The notes under the pieces were generated by a model. It ran no database searches. It had not been told where the DNA came from and saw only the letters and a list, made by a program, of their open reading frames with translations. DNA of 64,000 bases. It comes from Pseudevernia furfuracea. Its lineage: Eukaryota > Ascomycota > Lecanoromycetes > Lecanorales > Parmeliaceae. Below, piece after piece: positions 34,265 to 46,521 of this stretch. Numbering within the stretch: position 1 is the stretch's first letter; each line of letters begins with the position of its first letter. The translations under genes were made by a program, and so were the position numbers. The DNA is taken from NCBI GenBank assembly GCA_022315425.1, contig JAIUPT010000038.1:124001-188000 (forward strand). Reading direction: 5' to 3'.

Positions 34265-37200
34265 TCAAGTTCCTGTAGCAGGCATCTCATACCTCGCATC
34301 CCCGCCCTTCGCACCAACGGTAACCCATACCAGCTTTCCACCTTCCTCCAACATACCCTCCCATTTCACACCCTCCTTCCTCCCCATACAGCCCAAACCA
34401 CCTTCTTTAGCCCAAAGGCCGACCACATCCCTTACAAACGCCGTCTTACCATCGAGTTCGTTCTCATTGACCAGTGCTTTGAACTCGTGACCGCGATAGG
34501 AGCCGCTCAGCATGACGCTTGTAGGGTAGCAGAGAACACTTCGAGCAGCCAATGCTCCTGCTTCAAGGGCTCGTCCGGTTTTGAGAGCCTTTGCCGCTTG
34601 GGTGGGGAGGTGGTAGAAGTCGAGCCATGTTCCATCTCCGGAGACGACAAGTTTGGTGTGGTCTGGGAAGTTGAATTGGAAGGATCCATCGCCGAAGCCC
34701 CAGATGCCTACGTTGCCTAGACGCTGGTAGAACTTCACGAATGGCCCCGCGGCATTGTTCCGTCTCAATCTGCTCGAGTCCGCCTCTTCGAGCGAATTTC
34801 TATCTGACTCTTCACTCTTTCCGAGGCTTTGCGTCATATATTTGCCGAATTTGTCCCAAAGACAAAGCTTCCTCCTTTTTTCATAATCGTGGATGTCGCG
34901 TCCAGGGGCGAGCTTATCTGCAACGCCCGCATCGCTCACTGCGACCTGATATTGAGACGCCGGAACTAGGACACGCTTGAGACCCTCCAGGCCGCAGTTT
35001 TCGATGAATTCGATTGGTGCACCTTTTGCATGAACCATTTGGTGCTTTTCACCGTACTTTGTTACATTGCGCTTCTTTAAGTGATCTTCCGCTCCTGCAA
35101 CAACCACACATGTTGGGTTGCTGGTTTCATCGCCTTTGAAGACGCAGCCGACGGTGCCATTAGCGAGGATGTAGCCGATGCCGAACTTATTGGTGTAGTC
35201 GACCCACTTCACAACCACTGGGCGGTGCTTGAAGTTCTGACTCTTAGTGTCAAATTCTTCAATTTGGGAATTATCTTTGCCCCTGGCCAAGTTTTTCAAA
35301 CTTATCTCAAGCTCATTATGAAGTCTTTGCAATTGACGAAGGACATCATCCGGCTTAGAACCCGGAAGGCATTCTAATACTTCATCGGGCCCAATGAGTG
35401 CGTTTTCTGGCCTTGGGCTATCAGACCGCTGCCCGGCGCGATTCGTGGTTATCTCTGAAGATATTGTCCTGGTGAGGGGCACGACGTCAGCCATCTCCTT
35501 CTGCACGTTTGACGCGATCCTGGCTCTTGATCGAGCAGCCATGTCTTGTCTTTTCACATCTGGGTTCGAGTATACTTGATCAATGCAGTGATCCTTGGTT
35601 GGCGGTCTGCGAGCTTTTGGTGCCACTGGCGGGTCTGCCATGTCCTGATCCAGGACGTGGGCTTTTTTCGCTCGAGTAGCCCTAGGGTTCCGGGCTAATA
35701 CTTTGGCTTCGAGACCTCCTGCACTGGATGCGTTGAGGGTGGGACGAACAGGCAGCTCGTTCAGTAGTCCTCGGCCTGCACGTACAGAAGCATTAGCTGC
35801 GGCCCTGGTGCGCACGGTGCCGTCGAGAGGACCAGCATGCTCTAAGACCTGCTTCAACTGAGGAGGTCTAGAGCTGACATGAGCAGCACGAAGAGTAGCC
35901 GCATGGCTTTGAACAGGAGCTCTTCGTGGTCGCTCAGGCACGGAGCGAATACTATTGTTCTCTGCCACAGCGGTAGACGATCGAGACGTTGCTGTGGATG
36001 TTCGAGATGTGTCTACGTCTTGCATAACAACGTCGGAATTGACCAAAGTTGATTGGCTGGAGTCGTTGGCTTCCAGGTCTGGCCAGCATGATGATGGGAA
36101 CTTGGAAGTGTACACCATGTCCTTGGGCAAAGGTACAACGGGCGCGGTTCCAGAGTCTTCTTCTGCCTGGCACTCCTTGTACAGCGAAATATCGACATCC
36201 CCACCGACTGCCGCTTGAGGCTCGCTGTCGCCATGTAAATATCCCACACCACATCGTTTTGCAAGAGCCCTCAGACTCAAGCGTTCGGTACCCTTCAGCA
36301 TAACGTCCCCACGGGGAATGGCTTTTCTGTCAAGGTAACGGGGAATTTCACGGCAGAAGTAATCCTCCATTGTCATGGGCATTGCGTCGCCACCGTACAT
36401 TGAGAAGAAAGGATGCCCGACAACCTGATCTGGATCAGGGCGTTCTTCTGCATCTACCTTCAACAGTCGAGCAACTAGGTCTTTTGCTTCCTCAGGTATG
36501 TCATTGAAGTGTTTGTCCTTCTCGGGCCAATCGTACTCCACACCTCTGGCCTTCCGATAAATCTCATTCTGAGAAGCTGCTTGGAATGGTGGCTGGCCAA
36601 CGAGCATTGCGAACCTAAAACGGTCAGGTCTGGGGTACGACTAAATGCATCTCCGGCACTTACACAATGACTCCAATTGCCCATATATCAACCTTATAAT
36701 CGTGTCCACCTTTTCCTTTCTCCAAAATTTCAGGCGCAATGTAATTGGGCGTTCCACATAATGTAGTTCGCCTAGATTTCTGGTCGTATAGACCTTGGTA
36801 CTCGTGCTTGCTTACCAGCACTGCTGCCAGACCGAAGTCCCCAATCTTGAGGTTCATGTCGTGGTCCAAAAAGAGATTTCCCATCTTCAAGTCTCGATGT
36901 ATGACGTTCCGGGCGTGCATGTATTTGATTGCTCCGCAAAGCTGAACAGTCAACCGTCGCACCTCCGGTAGGGTCAAGCATCTTCTTTTCTTCACCATGT
37001 CCATTATCGACCCGTTGGAGCATAGCTCGAGCACGACATAAGTACTGTCCTTGAAAGTGAAGGCGCGGTGAAACTCGACGATGTTTGGATGGCGCATCTT
37101 CGCATGGATTTGGAGCTCTGTTCGAAACTGAGAAGACATTAGCTCGTTGTTCATCCTAACGCCAGAATTTGCCATACCTTGTCCTCCATCTTCTTCAGGC

Positions 37201-37522
37201 TCATATACGTCTTGACAATCTTGAGAGCAAATGTGGTCTTGCCAGCCACTCTACCCTTGTTGCGCAACTCGCCTTCATAACAGATTGCAAAGCCGCCTTT
37301 CCCTAGACATTTCCCGGTTCTGAACTTCTCGGCCAATCTACCTTTTTTAACGGGAGGCTGAAGAACCCATTCTGGTGGTGCAGGTGCATATTCTTTCTCT
37401 TTCAATGCTTTCTTCGCTGCCTCTGCCTTTTTTGCTTCTTCGTCGGCCAACTCTTTCTCTTTCAGCTTGCTGAGTTTCGGTCTGGCCTGGATGTTGGTTG
37501 ACCTTGGTGATAATGCCTCCAT
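34265..37522 (-). CDS. CDC5: Polo-like kinase (Cdc5/PlkA)
   Basis: Three exons read right to left: 37522-37178, 37127-36664, 36614-34265; 1052 residues. Kinase domain about 68-330: GKCLGKGGFAICYEG, Lys101, HRDLK with Asp194, DFG 212-214, and the activation loop RRTTLCGTPNYIAPE with Thr236/237. A long low-complexity linker follows. Polo box 1 starts near 737 (KWVDYTNKFGIGYILANGT) and polo box 2 near 894 (GNVGIWGFGDGSFQFNF). In box 2 the phosphopeptide pincer HTK (DHTKLVVSG) is kept. It drives mitotic entry, spindle-pole and septation events. The linker is longer than in yeast Cdc5 (705 residues), as in other moulds. Confidence 0.95.
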
Positions 37523-38049
37523 TTTGGACTCGAGGTCAGCTGACTTGCAGGGTATGAGAGTCTCAACGAGCCTGCCAGTAGAGTAAGGAGCGCAGGTAAA
37601 TAGCGAATCGTCACAGCTCCTGATTATCGCATGATTGTTGCCGGAATTGTTTGCTTAGAATTGAATATAAGAGTTCATGAGCCTACTGTAACCACTAGTA
37701 GGACATGTCAGGCGAGGTGCAGTGGCATCCGTGATGAGTGAAAGAGTGTTCGGTAAAATGTAAACATTGAAGGTTTTAGTGCATGACAACCGCCGGAACA
37801 CCGGTACGCCGGCCGGCTTACCTTCCTAGTTTGTCCGCCTGCAAAAGAACTCAAGACCCTCGGACAGGTTAATGCTACAATTTGAACACACAGTGAGGCA
37901 GTCCAAGAGTTGGTTGAAAGATCCATGTTCCATTGGTTTATGGATACTCTGCACTCAATAGTCCATGTTTCGCCAGTCATCCGCAAGGCCTGCAGCCATG
38001 ATAGTCACGTACTTTTTTGACTGCTTGCCCATTGACTAGGTCGCCCGCA
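37523..38049. promoter_or_regulatory. Divergent promoter: polo kinase / OPA3
   Basis: 527 bases between outward-facing starts. An inverted GCCGGC element sits at about 37810. No recognised cell-cycle element; nothing else seen. Confidence 0.45.
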
Positions 38050-39137
38050 ATGTCTAGCATAGTGATCAAACTTGGCTCTCTCGTGGTTAAGACCCTCTCG
38101 AAGCCAATTGCGGTGGGTCTATACACCTTGGTAGTCTGTCTTTCCATATGCTGATTGCTTGCCATCCAGAACCGCATCAAGGCCCAAGCCCGAGAGCATG
38201 AGAGATTTCGCCGTGTCTGCGTCAGCTTCGCACAGGGTATACACCGATGGGATATGCGGTTTCGGCTTGGGCTTCTCCAAGATACTGCAGCACTCGAGAG
38301 ACAAGCCGCCCGGGAAGCTGCAGAGGCTCAGGCGAAGAAGCATAAGTCCGAAGCTCCTACAGTCAAGACAGAAGCCCAGACAAAGGCCGATGAGGTAGCT
38401 GAAGCTCGGTCCAAAGACAGCCTTGAAAAAGCGAAAGAGCCAAGAAAGAAGCCAAAGATCCGGCCTCTTTCCGAAGCTAAAGCTATTGATGTGGGTGTCC
38501 TCTCGTTGATCTGCCTTTACGGCCTGGCGTTTTACCCTTGATTTTATGAACTGACGGATCTATTCAGCTGGGCTCGAACTTCGTCTCGGAATCCTTCCTC
38601 TTCCTCGTCGGAGTCAGCTTGGTATTTTTTGAAACCTACCGCCGAAGCAAGCAGGAAACCTCAAAGCGAGAAGATGTTGCCGATCAAATTGAGAAATTGG
38701 AGAATCAAGCCAGATTATTCAGGAAGGCATTCGTGGATCTAGAGAAGGAGACCTTGAAAACCAGCGGCACAGGCCTAATAGGTACCCGGAGAATCTTACC
38801 AAAGGAGGTATACGAGCTAGAAGAGGAGGATGACAAGGAAGGCAAGCCGAAGGGGTGGCTGTCATGGTTTCAGGGAATATACCGACGAGATGCCCAAGAA
38901 GACGAAACAAAGCCCGAGTCTTCGGTCAAAGCTCCTGAAATCAGTCCTCAAAACATGTCCACCGAGCAGAATGCTACATCGAAGAATGACTCTAAGCCAA
39001 CCAGTATCCTAAGCAAAATACTACCAATGGCTCATAAAAACGACTCCGCGAACAACACCCCGCCGGTGGGAGTAAGCCCCGAGAATACGACGGCTGAAAG
39101 CAACAGTCCGCCAAAGAAAGGCGGCGCGAAGTCATGA
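38050..39137 (+). CDS. OPA3: OPA3-like mitochondrial protein
   Basis: Three exons: 38050-38112, 38170-38490, 38568-39137; 317 residues. Exon 1 encodes only 21 residues (MSSIVIKLGSLVVKTLSKPI...). Splicing onto NRIKAQAREHERFRRVCVSF rebuilds the OPA3 signature exactly. A hydrophobic segment (VSESFLFLVGVSLVFFE) and a coiled coil (DQIEKLENQARLF) follow, as in the human protein. Human OPA3 is 179 residues; here a charged Lys/Glu/Ala-rich insert (about 60-125) and a low-complexity tail (about 230-317) add the rest. Mitochondrial membrane protein whose loss causes optic atrophy and 3-methylglutaconic aciduria in humans; its molecular role is unsettled. Confidence 0.9.
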
Positions 39138-39487
39138 ACATGCCTCAATGTGAAAACGCATTGTCTCTGCATGACTCGACTGTATATGTACTTGTGTATG
39201 ATAGGCATGGTGTATGACCATGAATGTACACAGAGCGGGCGATATGCTAGCAGAACTGGTAATGCCCAATTGGTATACGAAGAATTTTTGGGTAACGGAA
39301 GGCATCTACCTGCGTTGAGCATTCAAGGTGTTATTGTGGTGGATACCCAGAGAACGCGTCTCTACTCGCTTAAGTCCTTAATCTCTTCACTTTTCACTGA
39401 ACCAAATCTCCAAAAGTTCCCTTAACTTTCCATCACAAACCTGATAACGAGCGGACTTCCACCCTAATTTGATACACTCAATCAACC
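39138..39487. other. Gap between OPA3 and a hypothetical gene
   Basis: 350 bases holding the OPA3 3' tail and the promoter of the next plus-strand gene. Nothing else seen. Confidence 0.4.
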
Positions 39488-40348
39488 ATGTTCTGCACCA
39501 CCCTCCGTCGGCGCCCTTCTCTCTCCACCCTCATTCCCCTCCTCACATCCTCCACCGATCCCAAACTTCGAGGTACATCTCTCCCAAACCACTTCCTTCA
39601 AGCCATCCACAACCCATCAACTGACGACCAAACTCCAGAAACCAATCTCCAAACCCACGACCTCGCCCTCCCCATCGAACCGCAACCCTCTCACGCCACC
39701 CAGCAGCAGCGCCCCACAACCCAACCATTCCTCATCCTAACCCCCTCCTCCCTCGCCGATCCGAAACCGACAGGGGAGAGAATCACCCGCTTCTCAACCC
39801 TGACAGCGAGCCCCCCGCCCACCATCGCATTCCTCCTATCCACCCGTCCAAAAGACAAGACAGACGCAGAAAGCACGCAGGGATTCACGGAACTGCAGAC
39901 ACAGTCCGTCCCAACCCCCCCCCTCCTTCCATCCCAACCTCCCATCCCGTGCATTGCCAAGACCCCCAAAAAAACCCCTACTGACGCAAAACGTCCCACC
40001 CAAAGCCTCCACCCGCTCCCCACCCCGCCGCCCCTCCTCCCCATCCCCACGCCACGGCATCTCCTCCCCATACTGCACACATACGCCACCTCGCCCCCAC
40101 CCCCACCACCGCTACCGCTACCGCCTCACGCGCCACCGCTCGCGCTGCTCCCGCACGTGACGGCCACGGCCCCGGCAAAGCCTCTGTCCACGCACGCGAC
40201 CAACGTGCTGAGTGATCTGTGTCATTCGCTGAGGGAAGTAGCCGAGCTGGGCGGGAGGGAGGGAGGGAAGGAGGTGCTGGGGGAGTGGTTGGGGGAGGAG
40301 GGGAGAGGGGTCGCGGAGTTCTGGGAGGGGGAATGGATCGTCGAGTAA
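39488..40348 (+). CDS. Proline-rich hypothetical protein
   Basis: Single exon, 286 residues. I do not recognise a domain. The N-terminus (MFCTTLRRRPSLSTLIPLL) is basic and hydroxylated, so mitochondrial import is possible. The middle is Pro/Thr-rich, with a run of Pro around residue 205. The last 70 residues look structured and conserved-like (STHATNVLSDLCHSLREVAE, and an acidic end FWEGEWIVE). The plus strand is strongly C-rich here, which by itself can keep frames open, so the reality of this gene rests mainly on the C-terminal segment and a clean start and stop. It lies between OPA3 and a convergent gene. Confidence 0.5.
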   Translation: MFCTTLRRRPSLSTLIPLLTSSTDPKLRGTSLPNHFLQAIHNPSTDDQTPETNLQTHDLALPIEPQPSHATQQQRPTTQPFLILTPSSLADPKPTGERITRFSTLTASPPPTIAFLLSTRPKDKTDAESTQGFTELQTQSVPTPPLLPSQPPIPCIAKTPKKTPTDAKRPTQSLHPLPTPPPLLPIPTPRHLLPILHTYATSPPPPPPLPLPPHAPPLALLPHVTATAPAKPLSTHATNVLSDLCHSLREVAELGGREGGKEVLGEWLGEEGRGVAEFWEGEWIVE

Positions 40349-40658
40349 GCGTGATCGTGTGGGATGGGATGAGAAAGGGAAGTGGGCGAAGGAGGGTAGG
40401 AGGTTGAGAGGAGCGAGTGCTGTTTTGTTGTTGTGTGCTCCGCGTCTAGGTTCATAATCACTTGGGCTAGAGCACTTTGCTAGCTTAGCTCGATTTGATT
40501 TCTGACTCGCTTAGGCATGTTTAAAAAAAAGATGTATTCGAGAAGGATGACGATGGGCCAAGGTCAAGTGCTCAATTGAACCTCGTTATCAGTATAAGAC
40601 GTGCAGTTCAATCCAACTCCGCCAAGCCCGATCGAAAGCAATCTCGCCCATCTTGTTC
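40349..40658. other. Convergent 3' flanks
   Basis: 310 bases between the hypothetical gene stop (+) and the fumarate reductase stop (-). G-rich start, otherwise featureless. Confidence 0.35.
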
Positions 40659-42847
40659 CTATATCTCCAGCCGTGGTTCCTGGCCCTGGACACGTCCAAT
40701 AACGATACTGGCGGCATATTTAGGGATGACCTCGTCGTCGTGCAGCATCTCGAACTCTATTAGGATTGTCAGCTCACACCTTCGCATCGAAATGAGGGAT
40801 GGAACGAACCTTCAGAAGCATCCTTGCCCATATGGCTAAATAGCGCCTGTGGGCCCCCTGGATGCTCATCCAACCAATTTGTTACATCAAGCACAATACC
40901 CTTGACCACAATCCACAAATCATCCTTCTTGTTGTGCTTCGCCACTTCTTCCATGCTGTACTCCTTCTCCGGCACCTTGAACTCAACGGGATCTGACGGC
41001 TTGCTCACTTTCCCCGGATCCTTGCTGTCTGCCTTGTCGCCCTTCATTACCGGACCAGCAGAGCCCTGCGATTGCTGCTCTTGCTTCTTGCCTCCGGCAG
41101 CAGACGAATAGCTTGCGTCGGAAGACTGTGCATTGGAGCCATCTGCCCACTCTACCGAGATCTTCCCCGGAGTTGAAGGGTCGATGTGCAAGGAGATCTG
41201 CCCAAGACGCTGAGAAGCAGTGGAGATGCCGCCTGTGATGACTTTCTGGAAGAGGTACTGGCTGGCGCTGCTGCCGGCAACACGGCCGTAGACGACACAG
41301 CCGAGAAGGGAAGAGCCACCGAGACGATTGGCGCCGTGGACGCCACCTGCGAGTTCACCGCAAGCGAAGAGGCTCTCGAATGGCTTGCCCTCGGAATTCA
41401 GGACTTCGGCTTTGTCGTTTATTTCGATACCACCCATAGTGAAATGTAGGACTGGCTCCATGACAGCGACGTGAAAGGTATCGTCGATGTTGAAGGGGAG
41501 GTTGTGAAAGTATTTCTTGCCGAAGGGGTCTTTTTGTTTACCATCAGCAATCTCGTTATAGTTGGAGAAGGTCTTCTGGAGAGTGTTTTCCGAGCAGCCG
41601 ATGTCATTGGCTAATTCCTTCCCGCTCATCTTCTTCATCAGGCCACGGCCAGAATAATGACGAGTATGAAAATCGAGCACGTTGGATGCTTTGGAGTTAA
41701 GGACGAGGCGGATGGGCCACTTTTTGGCTTCCTTCTGCTTCCACATCTCGCCAGACACATAGTCACGGTGACCCAGCTCGTCCGCAAATCGTTGACCTTC
41801 ACCGTTGAGCAGAAGACCACCTTCACCACGTAGAGCTATATCTCTGTTAGCCGAAGACCCTGTGTAATTTGGACGTGGGCAGACGTGCCTTCGGCGGCCA
41901 AAAACTTCCATTTCGAGCCTGGGTCCTTAGGATCTACCAGGCCTGTTGGATGCACTTGGACCTTGTCGAGGTCGATTCCGTTGCCACCGATTTCCATCAA
42001 CATCTTTAAGCCATCACCAGTAGCGTGCGTGCCGTTTGTACTGGCGAGATCAAAGGTATCAGGTCTATGTTTCTTTAAAAGAGACGAGTCGCCGAAATCG
42101 GCAGCATAGCCTCCAGTAGCCAGAACCACCACACCATCAATGAAGCTCTCCTCACCACCAAACTCATATGTGACTCCAGTGATCTTGTTACCTTCGTTAT
42201 TAATCTTCGTAACACGGGCTTTCTTGATGATTCGAATCCTTTCTGGGTCACTCTCAACCAACTCTTCCAGACGCTGCATTAGGGCGTAGGTTATTGCCAT
42301 GCCTGGGAACTTGGCATCATGCCCTCTATGTGTTCGAGGTTGTGAGTGGCCACTAACCAGGTGTAAGCATGTTTTATTTATCGATTAGATGGAGTACACA
42401 TACCCTAACCGTGAGACGAGAGTCAAATCCAGGTTGAACACATCCTGAAGCCATTCTACGGCTGAAGCGGATTGGTATGTGAGGACTTTGATCAAGTCAG
42501 GGCGTGCCTTGTCTCTTGCAGATTTTATTGTGTCATCGTAGAATTGTTTGACGCTGTCTTGGATCTTCTCGTCGACTTGTGTTCTTGTTAGGGCAGCATT
42601 GATGCCGGAGGTTGCTTTTGTAGAGTTTCCGCCGAAGAAGTCTATGTAAATGGTTAGTTTATCGAGGCCGTTGGAGGGAGTTCAATGGCTCACTGTTCTT
42701 GTCGAGTAGCAAGACATTGCCGCCAGCGAGATAGATTGTGTGGGCAGCGCTCAGGCCAGACACTGTGTTTCAATCAGTCTCGGGCACGGCGGAGCGGGGT
42801 GGAATGTGCTCACAGCCGCCTCCAACCACGATTACCCTAGGCGCCAT
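40659..42847 (-). CDS. OSM1: Soluble fumarate reductase fused to cytochrome b5 (Osm1-like)
   Basis: Six exons read right to left: 42847-42814, 42762-42694, 42641-42404, 42352-41889, 41835-40810, 40756-40659; 642 residues. FAD-binding start VIVVGGGLSGLSAAH, then LLLDKNNFFGGNSTKATSG, GGHSQPRTHRG and HFTMGGIEIN, all FRD family marks. The C-terminus is a cytochrome b5 domain with heme ligand motif DEHPGG and a second His region (MLHDDEVI) rebuilt across the last intron. The enzyme reduces fumarate to succinate, reoxidising FADH2/NADH under low oxygen. No transit peptide is evident, so probably cytosolic. Intron 4 (41836-41888) starts with GC; using it restores the conserved LAAEALRGEGG. Confidence 0.93.
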
Positions 42848-44095
42848 TGTGAGTAAAACCTCTGCAAGAAGTAATAGGAGATTGTTTAAGCGTGAGAAGG
42901 AGACGATACTGAATGCTTTCAGAGGAGGGGGGATTGTGGGTCTTTGTGTATTGACAATGGACTTTTGATTTAGTGGCGTAGTATCTCCGAGCCTCGGCTG
43001 CGCTGGTCCCTGCCTATTATATTCGTTGAAGGTGATTGGTCAACCACTGCCCGCAGGTTGGTGGTGCATTTCACATGACTCCTGATCCAATTTCACTTTC
43101 AAACTTCCAACATCAGCTGCTCTACGAATACGTGGTACGTGTCTCAATTCTTGCTTGTACATTATTATACAGAGTAGCGGACTCGTGTTGTCAAATTCCT
43201 TTCCTATCGAATTTTCATCGCACATGACTGACACTAAGTGTTGAGTACGCCATAGCTTCAGTCAAACGGAATCCACTACAAATAGTAGAAATTGTTACAG
43301 TCATATTGGAGCGACTCAAAGACTCGCCGTCACCCTCCGCATGTGCTAAGCTCAACAGGATGTGGGTAGAAGAGGCGGCCACACGTCTGCTACTCATAAC
43401 CAATTTTACCGTCCTCTTCGCCATATCAGACTGTCCGAGGCAACAACCTTACCCAAGCAAGATTCGGTGTACCAACGATTCCTGCTTCGACGGAGGGTCT
43501 ATACAATTCACCAGCACCTTGCCTCACTAGCATGTTCCGTCACGTACGTATTAACTTCAATCAAGCCTACCGGTGCTCTTTCTTCATCAGTGTTACAGCG
43601 GTCACGAATACCAGCAGGGGAATCGGTTTCGGATGATTTCCCGTTGCACCCACAGTTATGCAAGAACGAAACCAAGAAAAGGAGAAACAACAACTCACGA
43701 TCTGAGTCGTATAGTTGATAGTGTAAGAGATTTTCAACCAGTCAATGACGAACAGTATTCAAAATCCATATAGGGGCGATGGGACAAGTTGCCGATCCAC
43801 CCACCTATGCAGCCGTGTAAGATACAGAGACGGATTGACTTACTAGACTACCATTGTAACTATCGACATCTTCATCTTCCCAACCTTCAACATCGCCTAC
43901 AATAGCGTTAAAGAGCGTCGTATCCACGCCTACGACATTCGCACTCCTAGGGGTGTAGGAAGGGGAGGCTTAGAGGGCCGATTTTAGTCCAAAAACAGGA
44001 AGTTCCGCCGCCGAACCCTTGATTCATTATGTAGCATAAGTGCATAAGAACACTCTCGCCTATGAATGGGAAGCCGTCAGCATTCGTTCCCACGT
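42848..44095. other. 1.2-kb gap between two minus-strand genes
   Basis: Promoter of the fumarate reductase and 3' tail of the monooxygenase gene. Frames at 43215-43773 on both strands are short and without recognisable content. No RNA gene or repeat seen. Confidence 0.4.
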
Positions 44096-45647
44096 TTAAT
44101 CGAATCGAAACCCCAACTCCTCATAATTAAGCACATGTGATCGCTCTTTGCCTCTCGCATTAAACGCCTTTCTCATCTCCGCTGCCATCATTCGCACCCA
44201 GCACGCTCTTGCATCCCACCATTTCGGCACTTTCCCATTCGCAGCATTCTCACACGTCGCTGTCTCCTTGGCCATGCTGCTCCAGTCGTACATTTCCTTC
44301 ATGTATTCCAAGTCGAGTGGAGGTTTCAAGGCATGGAACCTCCTACCAGCTCCCCGTTCACTTACAACACTCTCTCGCCAATCTTGCATTTTGTGTAGAC
44401 TCGGGAGGGCTAGCCGACTAGACCACACTCTTGCTATGACAGCAGCTTGGCATTCAGCCAGGGGGAATGGAACAATCATTTCAGGCGTCTCTATGAATGC
44501 TAAAGTCGGATGTTGCATGTGGAAGATGTATTGGTAAAGAGGGAGTGCTCCGATCCCCTCATCTTTGATGGTCGGATCAAGCGGAGCTAGGAACGGAAAA
44601 GAATAAGCGTATCCAGTGCATAGGATAATGGCATCGATATTGCGTTCGATACTTCCATCTGCGAATTTCGCTGCGCGCTCACCAGGTATCAGTGCAACGA
44701 GGGTTGAGTAGTCGCGCGTATCCGGTTCGTCAGTATGATAAGGAGATTTCTCGGTCTGCGCGGAGAGGAAAGGATGTTCGCATACTCTCGCGATTTGACG
44801 GCCAATGTCTGCACCGGAGGGGCCGCCGCCTACGAGAAGGACACGCTAAATTGATCAATAAAGTTCCTAGTGAGACTATCGCTACATGGTAGAAAGCGAG
44901 TATAAAACGGACGAGATGCTTGCTCACCTTGTTCTCGAATACCTTGGCGTTTTTATATGACACCGAATGATATAATGAACCTGGAAACTCTTTACTCCAA
45001 GCCTCAAGACCCTCGACATTAGGCAACAAGGGCCAATCACAGTGTCCGTTCGCAGCAATGACGGCGTCGAATCTCTCTACTTTGATTTCTCTCTCAGCTG
45101 CGACTCTTGTCGTAACCTCCCATCCATGGCATTCATCGCTTCCTGTCGGTCTCACGTCAACAACGTGGTGATTGAAGCTGATGATTGAATTGATATCGCT
45201 CGCATAATCCTGCAAATATTGCAGTACCGTCTCTCGCGTGGCGAACAATTGTGTCCCTTCTGGGAACGGCGTGTCGGAGAATTGCATCAGCATATGCGGC
45301 AAGTTGCTCTCGAGGCCCTCATACATAGGTGTGTTGAGCTTGGGTAAGTCGGCTGTCATGATGTCCACGGCGTTTGGCACTGAATGCCCGTTTAGATCGC
45401 CATTGACAGATCCCTGTCGCTTGGGAGGCAGTGGCGTGTAGTTCCATAATCCACCGACAGAATCTCGCTGCTCGTATATGATTATCTCTGAGAATGCGTT
45501 CTCGGCGAGTAGATATCTGAAGCGTGTCAGCTTTGCGTCCTGCGAGTCGAAATGATTTTGGGGAGGTTACTTTGCGGCTGCAAGGCCAGAGGGACCAGCT
45601 CCAATAATGGCAATGCGTTTGATGGCATTAGGCGTGATTTGTGTCAT
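44096..45647 (-). CDS. Flavin-containing monooxygenase
   Basis: Three exons read right to left: 45647-45571, 45516-44928, 44845-44096; 471 residues. FAD motif IAIIGAGPSGLAAAKYL at the N-terminus (spanning intron 1), then GGLWNYTP, the ATG-like linker motif AANGHCDWPLLP, and NADPH motif VLLVGGGPSGADIGRQIA just after intron 2. The flavin-monooxygenase family of fungi oxygenates soft nucleophiles (thiols, amines); yeast Fmo1 acts on thiols to tune ER redox. The substrate here is unknown. It shares a divergent promoter with the Pth11-like gene. Confidence 0.92.
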
Positions 45648-46521
45648 TGTGAAGTAATTCGACTCTACAACTTCAAGTTTTACTTTTGGGTCACTAGGTT
45701 TGGAGCAATTATGAGTAGTAGGTGAAACTTTCTAAAAGTGGCTGCTTAGAGACAGTGTTTCAGTGTTCCGACCAGACATTTAGTCATTATTGAGGCAAAG
45801 CAGGAGGATTCTATTAGATGCATCATCGCTCTTCAAAATGACACTGTAAATGACGCGCTAGATGCCTAGTGCGCTTGGCATCAGCATTAGCCCAGCTCTA
45901 TTATTACTTACAAGTACCTTACCTTATTGTTCCACCAGTCACCACCAAGAGTACCTTACTAAATGATACCTATACCTTCTATTGTCACGATAGATCAAGG
46001 CACTAGAACTAGCGTGGCCTGGCATCACACGTCTACCCCACACCTATCCCACACACTCTCACACAATGATTGAATTACGACGTCATTGTTTCCCTGACAG
46101 ATACAGTAAGCAGGGCGAGATGTAGTAAGTATCGTGCAGGACTAGACCAAGTCGTATGTACGATGGTGGCACTGCTGCATACCTAGTTCAATTCCACCGC
46201 AAGGCTATGCTCTTGCGCAAAAGGAAGCATTGATAAAAGCTGTACAAAAGGCTGTAGCTGCCTAGTCTCTTCCTCCTTCCTTTCCTCCACTGCTTGCCTT
46301 TGCATGTCCACTTTCATCCTTCACAGGCATTGTAGTCTGCGATGCGATTATTGTAAATATCATCAGGTGTTATCACTTTCGTACAACGCAAAGCTCGCTT
46401 CTGTCCACATCACCACCCTTGCGACCTCTAAATAAGAAAGTCGTCTTTTCGAATCTGCACTTAAGCCTTCACTACATTTCCTGATCCGCAATCTTGACTT
46501 CTCGGATTGAGTGTATATGAA
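45648..46521. promoter_or_regulatory. Divergent promoter: monooxygenase / Pth11-like gene
   Basis: About 870 bases between outward-facing starts, with several near-repeats of 'taccttac' around 45910-45980. The frame in front of 46522 stays open to 46507 but without ATG. No assigned motif. Confidence 0.45.
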
